Source: Anaerolineales bacterium
Lineage (GTDB): Bacteria > Chloroflexota > Anaerolineae > Anaerolineales > UBA11579
NCBI GenBank assembly: GCA_019637675.1
Contig: JAHBVE010000002.1
Location: 519,797-583,796 of the forward strand
Direction: 5' to 3'
Length of the DNA: 64,000 nt
Shown here: in pieces, positions 50,362-58,254 of the stretch
Layout of the letters: the number at the start of each line of letters is the position of its first letter
Position numbering within the stretch: the stretch's first letter is position 1
Translations under genes and position numbers: made by a program
The notes under the pieces: generated by a model
Seen by the model: only the letters and a program-made list of their open reading frames with translations
What the model was told of the DNA's origin: nothing
Databases searched by the model: none

Positions 50362-51462
50362 CTAGCCGTTGCCGCGCTCGGCACACGTGGAGGCGTAGCT
50401 ATCGGCCAGGGCTTGGTTCTCGGGTGAGAGCGGGGCAAGTTCTGCAGCCTCGCGCATCAGCTCATCGGCGGAGCACCACTGCTCATCACGCGTCAAGCGC
50501 TCAGCGCGGTCGATCAGGTCGAGCGAGTAGAAGGCAGACGCGGTCGCCAGGCGCTCCTGCACCGTGAAGAAATTGATGTCGTGCAGATTGGGGGCTGCAT
50601 CGGCCAAGGGCAGGAAGTACTGAACAGCCTGACCCCAGTCAACTTCCCAGAAACTTTTGGCGATGATGTAGTTCACAGCCCATTGACGATACATGATTGC
50701 TTCAGTATCCAACGGGCCGATCTGGGCCGCCCGATTCAGATCGTAGATGCCGCCTTCGAGATCGCCAACCGGCGGCAGGATGCGCATAACCCCGCGGTTA
50801 CGGAAGGCAATGAAGTACATGCCATCCACTTCGATCGGATTGAAATCAGGGAAGTTGGTGCGCAGGGTATCCAGCGTCTGCAGCAGCTCTTCCCAATTGC
50901 GGGCCGCCAAGAGGGCCTGGGCGTCACCGTACGCCTGATCGCGCCCGCGCAAATCAGGCGTGGGGGTGGGTTCTGCGCCATTGGTTGAGCCGGGCTGCGG
51001 GGTGGCCGCTCCCACGGTGCACAGCACCGCCCGCGAAAGGGCATCCACCAGGCCGGGATGGGTCGGGTTGAGCTCGGTCACGTATTCGAGACGCTGGCGC
51101 GCCAAGTCACAATGGCCGTTCTCAAAGTCCGCTTGCGCCAACTGAAACTGGGTCTCGGCCTCAATGGCGCGGGTCATGTGCTCAGCGTTGGTGCGGGACA
51201 AGATGCCGGCCTGCGCTCCGCCCAGGGCGGCCAGGCCCACCAGGGCAATAAAGCCCGCGATCAGGCCGAACACCCAGCGACGGCCGCGGCGAGGCGGCTT
51301 GGCAGGCGCGGCTTCAGGGGCTGCGGGAACTTGCTGCGTTTCAGCGCTCTCAGGCGGCGCAGGCGCCTCGGGCGATGTGGCCTGGGGCGTCATGTTTTTC
51401 TTGGGGGTGCGCTTGTTGGGAGAGCTGGGAACAGTCTTTTCGATGTCTTCAACATCCGGCAT
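50362..51462 (-). CDS. Membrane-anchored TPR-like protein, function unknown
   Basis: A 366-residue protein. The N-terminal 60 residues are Pro/Ala/Glu-rich and cytoplasmic, then one basic-flanked membrane helix (RRGRRWVFGLIAGFIALVGL). The outer part consists of tetratricopeptide-like helical repeats (QFQLAQADFENGHCDLARQR with LEYVTELNPTHPGLVDALSR, and later repeats to ELMREAAELAPLSPENQAL), interrupted by a Thr/Pro-rich linker. It may scaffold other surface proteins. Close neighbours are the zinc-finger anti-sigma gene (51 bases upstream) and the CopD-like gene (3 bases downstream). Confidence 0.75.
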   Translation of the reverse strand: MPDVEDIEKTVPSSPNKRTPKKNMTPQATSPEAPAPPESAETQQVPAAPEAAPAKPPRRGRRWVFGLIAGFIALVGLAALGGAQAGILSRTNAEHMTRAIEAETQFQLAQADFENGHCDLARQRLEYVTELNPTHPGLVDALSRAVLCTVGAATPQPGSTNGAEPTPTPDLRGRDQAYGDAQALLAARNWEELLQTLDTLRTNFPDFNPIEVDGMYFIAFRNRGVMRILPPVGDLEGGIYDLNRAAQIGPLDTEAIMYRQWAVNYIIAKSFWEVDWGQAVQYFLPLADAAPNLHDINFFTVQERLATASAFYSLDLIDRAERLTRDEQWCSADELMREAAELAPLSPENQALADSYASTCAERGNG

Positions 51463-51514
51463 GCGGGCGATTATACCCGTAGCCTTTTTAAGGCTAGTGT
51501 GGCCTCATCCGCGG

Positions 51515-51769
51515 CTAATGGGTCTGCTGGTCGCCCTGCAGGCTCTCCAGAGCCTGGATCAGGGCCTGGTACTCCTCGCCGCACCCGCTGCATAGCTCCA
51601 GGTGGCGTTGGACCAGCGGCAAGGCCTGGGCAGCATCCTTGCCGTCCAGTTCCAGCTCTACAAAGCGGTCCAGGCCCTCAAAACAGGTTTCACAGCCGAT
51701 CTCATCCTTCTGGGTCTTGAGGATGCGATGCAGCAGCTCTTTCAGCGTGGAAGACTTAATGCGTGCCAT
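51515..51769 (-). CDS. Small zinc-finger anti-sigma factor (ZAS type)
   Basis: An 84-residue cytosolic protein with the anti-sigma zinc motif HLELCSGCGEEYQAL (His-x3-Cys-x2-Cys) and an upstream Cys pair in IGCETCFEG that could complete the site. There is no membrane helix, so it resembles soluble ZAS factors such as those responding to redox state. It lies 43 bases from the stop of the ECF sigma gene on the same strand, the usual partner order. Confidence 0.8.
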   Translation of the reverse strand: MARIKSSTLKELLHRILKTQKDEIGCETCFEGLDRFVELELDGKDAAQALPLVQRHLELCSGCGEEYQALIQALESLQGDQQTH

Positions 51770-51812
51770 GTGCGACTCCTAGACTACCCAAACGCCTGCA
51801 ATATTACTCATC

Positions 51813-52454
51813 TTAGTTGTCCTCGAACAAGGCCAAGGCCTCTTGAGCAGAAAAGCCAGCCTGCTCTTCCAGGCGTTGGCGCATGCGCTGGCGGGCATCG
51901 TGGAGTAGTTTGTAGAGGGCATTGGGGTTGGTACCCATGCGTTCGGCCACCACCTGCAGGGGCACCCCATCCTGCAGGATGGCGAGCATGGCGGTGCGCT
52001 GGCGCTCGGTCAGCTCTTCCATGATGAGGCGCTCGACCTTGCGCAGCAGGTCCTGGCGGGCGGCTTCTTGTTCTGGGGAAGCGCCGGGGTCGGTCAGCAG
52101 CGGCGGGGTGTATTCCTCGCCGTCGGCGGATTCGGTGTACTCCTGCAGGGAAACGTCCTTCCAGCGTTTGCGGCGCAGGTCAGACAAGGCTACATGGATG
52201 GCGATCTTCTGCGCCCAAGTGAGGAAGCGGCTCTCGCCGCGGAAGCTATCCAGGCTGCCGAGAACCTTCAGCACTGCGTCCTGGGCGAAATCTTCGGTGA
52301 TGGTGTCCAGGTCACCGTCTACGCGGCCGGCCAGCGCTGCCCGCAAGCCGCGCAACAGCGCGGCTCGCAGGTCAGCGATAGCCTCAGGCGAGGCGGCCTG
52401 TAGATCGGCCAGCCAAGCCTGGTTGTCACGAAGTTGTAGACTGGAAGTCGTCAC
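51813..52454 (-). CDS. ECF-family RNA polymerase sigma factor
   Basis: A 213-residue sigma factor. Region 2 includes LDTITEDFAQDAVLKVLGSL and the core-binding FLTWAQKIAIHVALSDLRRK; region 4 has EELTERQRTAMLAILQDGVP and the HTH LQVVAERMGTNPNALYKLLH with DARQRMRQRL. The sequence is unlike the ECF factor at 41674. It is followed by a soluble zinc-finger anti-sigma gene and preceded, 24 bases upstream, by a DUF4173 gene on the same strand. Confidence 0.9.
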   Translation of the reverse strand: MTTSSLQLRDNQAWLADLQAASPEAIADLRAALLRGLRAALAGRVDGDLDTITEDFAQDAVLKVLGSLDSFRGESRFLTWAQKIAIHVALSDLRRKRWKDVSLQEYTESADGEEYTPPLLTDPGASPEQEAARQDLLRKVERLIMEELTERQRTAMLAILQDGVPLQVVAERMGTNPNALYKLLHDARQRMRQRLEEQAGFSAQEALALFEDN

Positions 52455-52478
52455 GCGCAGGAATCATACCAGCCAGGC

Positions 52479-54056
52479 TTACAGCTCCGGATAGTAGCAG
52501 CCGTAGTCCTCGCCGTTGAGCGTGACGAAGGGTTGCCCGTACTCGCGGCCATCCATCACTGCGGGGATACCCGGATCATCCTGGATGCTTTGCCAGGCGG
52601 AGGCGGCCAGGGCGCGGGAGAGGGTCCACTCGCGCCAGCTCTGCGCATACGCATCATGTTTGTAGGCGTTGCACGCCAGGGCGATGGCCAGATCCTGCGC
52701 CAGCGCCTGGTTGCCCGCGGCCAGTTGGCTGCGGTAACCCTCCACCAGAGCGGGCACTGCGTCCGGCGAGAGCTCGGCCAGGTGCATGCGGTCCACGGTT
52801 TCGCGTGACCAGGCGGTTTCGGAAGCTTGCAGGCCGTGGGCGATGTTGGCGCGCACGGTGTAGCGGTCAAGGTTGAGGGCGGGCAGCGTGGCGACAAAGC
52901 CGACCGCGGCCAGCAGAACTGCGGCGGCGAAGTAGCGCTGACGGCCGGTCAGCTCCATCACGACCAGCGCAAGCAGCAGCAGGCCCAGCCAGACCATAAA
53001 GATGTGCGGCAAGAGGCGCATGCTGGTGAAGCCATAGGCTTCTTCGTAGAGCAGCAGGCGCTGGAAAGCCGACACGAGTACTACGGCCAACAGGGCGAAC
53101 AGCGCCACGCCCAGACCGGAGAAGTAGCCTTGCTGCTGCGCGCTGCGGCGGGTGATGCTGCTCAACAACACGAAGAGCATGAGCACCAGTACCGCCACGA
53201 CGCATAGCTCGGCAAAGCCGCGGCGGGCATACTCGGCATAGGTGACGTAGCCTTCGGGGCCGAGAATGTTGCCGACCCCGCCAAAGAAGTACTGGAACTG
53301 GAACACGACAAAGGCGCCCAGCAACAAAGCCACGCTGCCGAGCACAATGCTGGCCTCGGTGAAGCCGATGAAGGGCTGGACTACCGCCTTCTTGGCCGCG
53401 CCGTTGTGGCTGCGCACGAAACCATAAACGTACGCACCAAACAAGACAAGGGCGATCAGCGTGATGAGGATGAGCCGGAACACATACTCCGGCAGGCGTT
53501 CGAGGCGCAGGAAGCTGAACACTTGCGAGACCCAATCAGCGAAGTAGCTATCCGCCGAGGCCAGCAAGGCGCTGAGCACCAGCACGACCGGCAGGGCCAG
53601 CAGCAGGCCGCGCACAACCGGCACCCAGGGGCGCTTGGCCTGCTTACTGGTGGCAGGCTTGAATTCCCCACTGGCCATCCAACCCAGCGGCAGCAAGGAG
53701 ACCAGCTTGATGACATGGTCGCTCAGACGGTAATTGAGCCAGTCGCCCGCAAGGTAGTCTGCGGCGAAGAGCATGAGCAGCATGACGGAGAAGCCGCGCG
53801 TGAAGAGCAGCGTGTACTCTTCGGTGTAGACCGCGCTCACGGCCGCCAAGGCCAGCGCGGCGGCAGCCAGCCACCAGCTGCGCCGGGCGGGACGCCGCTT
53901 GAGGTAAGCCCCAAGCCACAGCCCTACCGCGATGAGGGCGGCGATGTAGACAAAGAAAGAGATCCCCCAGCGCTGGTCCCAGAACAGAACATCGAACAGG
54001 AAACCAAGCACAAAACAGACGGGAAGGAAAAAAGCGGGGCGCGTCAAACGTGCCAT
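52479..54056 (-). CDS. DUF4173 polytopic membrane protein
   Basis: A 525-residue protein with about ten predicted membrane helices in the first 410 residues and a soluble C-terminal region with repeated Ala/Leu helices. Recognisable features of the DUF4173 group are LLPLGWMASGEF, VRGLLLALPVVLVLSALLAS with ADSYFADWVSQVF, FGEASI-like FTEASIVLGSVALLLGAF and QYFFGGVGNILGPEGYVTYA, EYARRGFAELCVVAVL. Biochemical role is not known. It sits directly upstream of the ECF sigma gene on the same strand. Confidence 0.8.
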   Translation of the reverse strand: MARLTRPAFFLPVCFVLGFLFDVLFWDQRWGISFFVYIAALIAVGLWLGAYLKRRPARRSWWLAAAALALAAVSAVYTEEYTLLFTRGFSVMLLMLFAADYLAGDWLNYRLSDHVIKLVSLLPLGWMASGEFKPATSKQAKRPWVPVVRGLLLALPVVLVLSALLASADSYFADWVSQVFSFLRLERLPEYVFRLILITLIALVLFGAYVYGFVRSHNGAAKKAVVQPFIGFTEASIVLGSVALLLGAFVVFQFQYFFGGVGNILGPEGYVTYAEYARRGFAELCVVAVLVLMLFVLLSSITRRSAQQQGYFSGLGVALFALLAVVLVSAFQRLLLYEEAYGFTSMRLLPHIFMVWLGLLLLALVVMELTGRQRYFAAAVLLAAVGFVATLPALNLDRYTVRANIAHGLQASETAWSRETVDRMHLAELSPDAVPALVEGYRSQLAAGNQALAQDLAIALACNAYKHDAYAQSWREWTLSRALAASAWQSIQDDPGIPAVMDGREYGQPFVTLNGEDYGCYYPEL

Positions 54057-54117
54057 ACAACCTCCTGGCGAAGCGAATTTGCGCTATTACCCCCTACCTG
54101 GGCTGTCAAAAGCTATC

Positions 54118-54228
54118 TCAAACTGTCAGAACAGAACCCAAAATCATCGTGATGATGATGAGCAGCGCCAGGATCGCAAAAAGGATCTGGCTAATGGAGA
54201 GTTTGGTCTTGGTTTGCTTCTTGGCCAT
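54118..54228 (-). CDS. 36-residue single-helix membrane peptide
   Basis: A short frame starting ATG at 54228 and ending TGA at 54118-54120: a basic head MAKKQTKTKLSISQI, then a hydrophobic segment LFAILALLIIITMIL and a short GSVLTV tail. GAGGT lies five bases upstream of the ATG, which makes it very likely to be translated. Similar Lys-rich single-helix micropeptides occur in many bacteria, with unknown role. It lies between the receiver protein gene and the DUF4173 gene. Confidence 0.7.
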   Translation of the reverse strand: MAKKQTKTKLSISQILFAILALLIIITMILGSVLTV

Positions 54229-54251
54229 AAGTACCTCAGGCAAACTATACC

Positions 54252-54641
54252 CTACTCCGCCGTGCGCGCTTGCAGCGCAGCGGCGATGGCCTGCTCCAAC
54301 TCGGCCAGCGAGACCGGCTTGGTCACATAGCCATCGGCGCCGGCGTGCAGCAGCTCCTGCATGATGAGCTCATTGAACTCCGAAGTCAGCATGACCACCG
54401 GCAGGCGGGCGAACTCGGCACGCTGGCGCACAAATTCAAGGAAGTCTTTGCCGCTGACCTGGGGCATGTTGAGATCAAGCAGGATCAGGTCACACGGCTG
54501 CGCGGCCAGCAGAGCCTGGGCCGCGCTGGGCGCATCCAGGAAGCTACGCGTCTGGTAATCCAGCAGCTTAAGCATGAGGGCGATGGCGGAGGCCATCTCC
54601 TCATCATCATCCACCAGCCAGGCCAGCTTCGGGTTAGCCAA
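54252..54641 (-). CDS. Stand-alone response-regulator receiver domain (CheY-like)
   Basis: A 129-residue REC domain: acidic pocket LVDDDEE, phospho-acceptor Asp in CDLILLDLNMPQVSG, the conserved Thr in VVMLTSEFNE, and Lys in GADGYVTKPVSLAELEQAI. No output domain follows. The start is uncertain: TTG at 54641 is preferred because AAGGGG lies upstream, and it overlaps the uvrC stop by eight bases, implying coupled translation; no ATG or GTG fits. It may carry a phosphorelay signal or control a partner such as a cyclase. Confidence 0.85.
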   Translation of the reverse strand: MANPKLAWLVDDDEEMASAIALMLKLLDYQTRSFLDAPSAAQALLAAQPCDLILLDLNMPQVSGKDFLEFVRQRAEFARLPVVMLTSEFNELIMQELLHAGADGYVTKPVSLAELEQAIAAALQARTAE

Positions 54642-56496
54642 GATGCCCCTTGATGCTGGCGGCCAGGGCCGGGGTGATGCCCTTGACGGCCGTGATCTGC
54701 TCGATCTCGGCGGCGCGCAGTGCATCCAGCGAGCCAAAGGCTTTGAGCAGAGCGCGGCGGCGGTTGGGGCCGACGCCGGGGATGCCATCCAACTGCGAGA
54801 CCAGGCTGGTCTTGCTGCGGCGGTTGCGGTGGGCGGTGATGGCGAAGCGGTGGGCCTCATCCCGGATGCGCTGCAGCAGGAACAGGGCGGGCGAATTGCG
54901 CGGCAGCAGCAGGCTGTCGGCATGCCCGGGGCGGAAGATCTCTTCGTTCTGTTTGGCGAGCGAGATCAGCGGCACGCGGTCGCTCAGGTGAAACTCTTCG
55001 AGGACGGCGACGGCGCGGGCCAGCTGGCCGCGGCCGCCATCCACAATCAGCAGGTCAGGCAATTTGGCGAAGGCCGCGTCCGGCTTTTTGCCGGGCGTCT
55101 CGCTCGGCTCCTCGGCGGCGGCCCAGCGCTTGAAGCGGCGGGCCAGCACTTCCTGCATGCTGGCAAAGTCGTCCGGACCTTCCACGGTCTTGATGTTGAA
55201 GCGGCGGTAGAGCTTGTTGCTGGGCACGCCGCGCTCGAACACCACCATACTGCCGACGGCGGCGGTGCCCTGCGTATTGGAAATGTCGTAGCACTCGATG
55301 CGCTCGGGGGCACGGTCGAGGCCCAGCACATCCTGCAGCTCGCTCAAGGCTTCGGTCTGGCGATGCGCATCGGCCTGCCACTGGGTTTGGAGGGCGGCCA
55401 GGGTTTCGGCGGCATTCTCAGCCGCCATCTGGATCAGCTCGTGCTTGGGGCCGCTGCGCGGGATCTTGATCTCCACGCCGCCATCGCCGCGGCGCTTGCT
55501 GAGCCACTGGCGGATCACCTGGGCCTCTTCGACTTCCTGTGGCAGCAGCACCTCGGGCGGCACGCTGGCGGCCTGGTCATAGTATTGCTTGATGAACTCG
55601 GCCATCACATCCGCGTCCGGGCTGTCGGCGGTGTTCTCCATCATGAAGTATTCGCGGCCAATGAGCTTGCCGCCGCGGATGAAGAAGACCTGCACGCAGG
55701 CTTCGCGTTCGGAGCGGGCCATAGCGATGACGTCTGAGTCGACATAATCGGTGGAGATGACCTTCTGGCGCTCCACGATGCTTTCGATGGCCTGCAGCTG
55801 GTCACGCACCGCGGCGGCCTTCTCGTAGCGCAGTTTGGCCGAGGCCAGGTTCATCTCGGCGGTCAGCCGGTTGACGATGGGCTCGGTGCGCCCGTTGAGG
55901 AACTCGCACAGGTCTGAGATCATCTGGCGGTAGTTGGCCTGGTCGATCATGCCGATGCAGGGGGCGGTGCACAGCTTGATGTCGTAATACAGGCAGGCGC
56001 GCGTATCCTGCCCGGTGATCTCACGGTCACAGGTGAGATACGGGAAGATCTTGCGCAATACATCCAGGGTTTTGTGGACCGCCCAGACGCTAGTATACGG
56101 CCCAAAATAGCGCGAGCCGTCTGCGTCCATATGGCGGGTGACGGTCACCTTCGGAAACGGGTCAGCCCAGTGGACCTTGATATAGGGATAGCGCTTGTCA
56201 TCCTTGAGGCGCACGTTGTAGTGCGGCTTGTGCTTCTTGATGAGGGTCATCTCAAGGATGAGGGCCTCGAGCTCGGAGGCGACCACGATCCACTCGATGT
56301 CACGCACGCGCTGCACCAGGTGTTCGGTGCGCGGGTGGTGCTGGGCGCCGGCGTGGAAGTAGGAGCGCACCCGGCTGCGCAGGCTGAGCGCCTTGCCGAC
56401 ATAGATCACCTTGCCTTCCTCATTTTTCATGAGGTAGCAACCGGTACGGTCTGGCAAGGTGCTTAATTGCGCTTGAATATGCTCAGAGGGAAACAT
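54634..56496 (-). CDS. uvrC: Excinuclease ABC subunit C
   Basis: A 620-residue nuclease that makes both incisions in nucleotide excision repair. The N-terminal GIY-YIG domain reads GCYLMKNEEGKVIYVGKALS; the UVR motif is LASAKLRYEKAAAVRDQLQA; the RNase H-like second nuclease includes IECYDISNTQGTAAVGSMVV and VDGGRGQLA; the C-terminal double helix-hairpin-helix ends ITAVKGITPALAASIKGHL. All parts are intact and the length normal. It acts after UvrA and UvrB; uvrB is encoded 1.8 kb upstream on the same strand. Its stop is overlapped by the receiver gene. Confidence 0.97.
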   Translation of the reverse strand: MFPSEHIQAQLSTLPDRTGCYLMKNEEGKVIYVGKALSLRSRVRSYFHAGAQHHPRTEHLVQRVRDIEWIVVASELEALILEMTLIKKHKPHYNVRLKDDKRYPYIKVHWADPFPKVTVTRHMDADGSRYFGPYTSVWAVHKTLDVLRKIFPYLTCDREITGQDTRACLYYDIKLCTAPCIGMIDQANYRQMISDLCEFLNGRTEPIVNRLTAEMNLASAKLRYEKAAAVRDQLQAIESIVERQKVISTDYVDSDVIAMARSEREACVQVFFIRGGKLIGREYFMMENTADSPDADVMAEFIKQYYDQAASVPPEVLLPQEVEEAQVIRQWLSKRRGDGGVEIKIPRSGPKHELIQMAAENAAETLAALQTQWQADAHRQTEALSELQDVLGLDRAPERIECYDISNTQGTAAVGSMVVFERGVPSNKLYRRFNIKTVEGPDDFASMQEVLARRFKRWAAAEEPSETPGKKPDAAFAKLPDLLIVDGGRGQLARAVAVLEEFHLSDRVPLISLAKQNEEIFRPGHADSLLLPRNSPALFLLQRIRDEAHRFAITAHRNRRSKTSLVSQLDGIPGVGPNRRRALLKAFGSLDALRAAEIEQITAVKGITPALAASIKGHLG

Positions 56497-56548
56497 CGCA
56501 CAGATATTCTAGCATTCGCAGGCAGGCTGCGGCGGGCGGTAGAGGGCG

Positions 56549-57763
56549 CTACAAGTTCAGCAGGCCGGCGCGGCGCTCACGCGCGGCGGCGCGCTTGGCC
56601 AGCACTTCGCGATACAGCTCGTCGTAGCCCTTGAAGGTGCGCTCCAGCGTGTGCTGCTCGGCGATCTCACGCGCCCGGCGGCCAAAGGAGCTGGCATCCG
56701 GATTGTTGAGCAGCTTGGCGATGGCGGCGCCCATGCCGCGCTCGTCGCCCGAGCGCACCAGGTAGCCGCTCTTGCCATGTTCCACCATTTCGGAGACCGA
56801 GGTGGCGTCTACCGCCACCACGGGCAGGCCGCTGGCGATCGCTTCGAGCAACACCAGGCTTTGCACTTCCATCTCGCTGGCGGTGACGAACAGGGTCGCC
56901 ATGCGGAACACCTTGGGCAGGTCCGTCTTGGAGTCAACAAAGCCGGGGAAATGGCTGCGCTCGGCGATGCCCAGCTCTTTGCAAAGCTCGATCAGGTCTT
57001 CGCGCTCGACCCCGTCGCCGGCCAGCAGCAAATGCGCATCGTTCTTGCGCATGGCGCGGGCCGCGGCGCGCACCACGGCCGGCACGTTCTTGTCAGAATC
57101 CAGACGGCCGGCGTGCAGGATGATGGGCACGTCCGCCGGGATGCCGAATTTCTGGCGCAGGGCCAGCTCTTCCTCGCGCGGCAGGGGTTCGTCGGTGAAG
57201 CGGCTCAGATCAGCCCCGTTGCTGACCACGCGCACGTCCACCTTGGTCTCCTCATGGATCTCGCGGGCGGCGCGCAGCGAAGGCGCGACCACCAGATCAC
57301 AGCGGCGGATGACGCCACGCGCATACGCCCACGAGATGGATTCGACCGTGCGGGCCACGGCCGGCATATCCGGCAAATAGGCGTTGATCAGCCAGGGCAT
57401 GGCGTGGGCGGTGAGCAGCACCGGGATACGCAGGGCGCGCGCCGCAGCAATGCCGGCCAGGCCGGCGTTGGTGGGGTCATGCAAATGGACAATATCAGCC
57501 TGGAAATCTTGCAGGGCGGTCTTCATCTCGCCTGCCCCCCATACCGTCAGCCGCTGGCCGACGCGCAGCGGGTTGCGCCATGAGGTGAGGCGCACAAGAT
57601 GGATGCCGTGAGTGACGGTGGTGTAGGGCTCTTTTTGGTCAGATGCGCTAATTACCATGACCTGATGCCCCAAGCCATGCGCCCCACGCGCCAGACGCTC
57701 CACCATAAAGGATTGCCCGCTGACCATGGGGGGGTATGACTGGCAAATATGCGCAATCTTCAT
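56549..57763 (-). CDS. GT4-family glycosyltransferase
   Basis: A 404-residue retaining glycosyltransferase of the GT-B fold. The N-terminal MKIAHICQSYPPMVSGQSFM and DIVHLHDPTNAGLAGIAAAR form the acceptor domain; NGADLSRFTDEPLPR, ILHAGRLDSDKNVPAVVRAA, and EVQSLVLLEAIASGLPVVAV with the E-x7-E donor-sugar motif are the sugar-nucleotide domain. It may build a glycolipid such as a mannosyl or glucosyl diacylglycerol, but acceptor is not known. The start at 57763 gives the family N-terminus; a longer frame overlaps the ybaK stop. It is between uvrC and ybaK in a four-gene block. Confidence 0.9.
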   Translation of the reverse strand: MKIAHICQSYPPMVSGQSFMVERLARGAHGLGHQVMVISASDQKEPYTTVTHGIHLVRLTSWRNPLRVGQRLTVWGAGEMKTALQDFQADIVHLHDPTNAGLAGIAAARALRIPVLLTAHAMPWLINAYLPDMPAVARTVESISWAYARGVIRRCDLVVAPSLRAAREIHEETKVDVRVVSNGADLSRFTDEPLPREEELALRQKFGIPADVPIILHAGRLDSDKNVPAVVRAAARAMRKNDAHLLLAGDGVEREDLIELCKELGIAERSHFPGFVDSKTDLPKVFRMATLFVTASEMEVQSLVLLEAIASGLPVVAVDATSVSEMVEHGKSGYLVRSGDERGMGAAIAKLLNNPDASSFGRRAREIAEQHTLERTFKGYDELYREVLAKRAAARERRAGLLNL

Positions 57764-57773
57764 ATGTTTGTCG

Positions 57774-58253
57774 TTAAATGATAGCCGCAATTTCGGCAGT
57801 TTTGGCGTGAGTGAGTTCCAGCAGACTATTAGGCGTCAACGAAATGTTGAGCCCGCGCTGCCCGCCGGAAACATAAATGACTTCGTGTTGTAATGCGCTG
57901 CTGTCCACCACTACCTCAAATCCTTTGGCCACCAGAGCCAGCGGCGAAATGCCGCCGGTTTGCAGGCCGGTCAGCTTCTCGGCCTGGGCCTGCGTGGCCA
58001 ACTGGAGCTTCTTGCCGCCCAGGGCGCGGCCGAGCGCCTTGAGCTCGATCTGCGCGGCGGCCGGCACGACGCCCAGCACCGGCTTGCCGCCATCCGGCCG
58101 AATGGCGACGATGGTCTTGTACATCTGGGCCGGGTCTACGCCCAGGTGGGCAGCCGCCTCGAGCCCGCTGAGCTTCTCCGCCGGCAGCTCGTGAGCCTCG
58201 AAGGCAACGCCCTTGGCAGCCAGCATACGGGTAACGTTGTTGACCGGCGGCAT
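57774..58253 (-). CDS. ybaK: Cys-tRNA(Pro)/Cys-tRNA(Cys) deacylase, YbaK/EbsC family
   Basis: A 159-residue editing enzyme that clears mischarged Cys-tRNA(Pro). Family features are MYKTIVAIRPDGGKPVLGVV, the central ELKALGRALGGKKLQLATQA, GLQTGGISPLALVAKGFEVV and VYVSGGQRGLNISLTPNSLL. Length and order match the YbaK type. It starts one base after the uvrB stop and ends ten bases before the glycosyltransferase gene, so the four genes form one transcription unit. Confidence 0.93.
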   Translation of the reverse strand: MPPVNNVTRMLAAKGVAFEAHELPAEKLSGLEAAAHLGVDPAQMYKTIVAIRPDGGKPVLGVVPAAAQIELKALGRALGGKKLQLATQAQAEKLTGLQTGGISPLALVAKGFEVVVDSSALQHEVIYVSGGQRGLNISLTPNSLLELTHAKTAEIAAII

Positions 58254-58254
58254 A

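Noticed and set aside
54140..54165. Run of CAT/ATG trinucleotides as a microsatellite
   Set aside because: It encodes the isoleucine and methionine run in the membrane helix of a 36-residue peptide and is too short to be a repeat tract.
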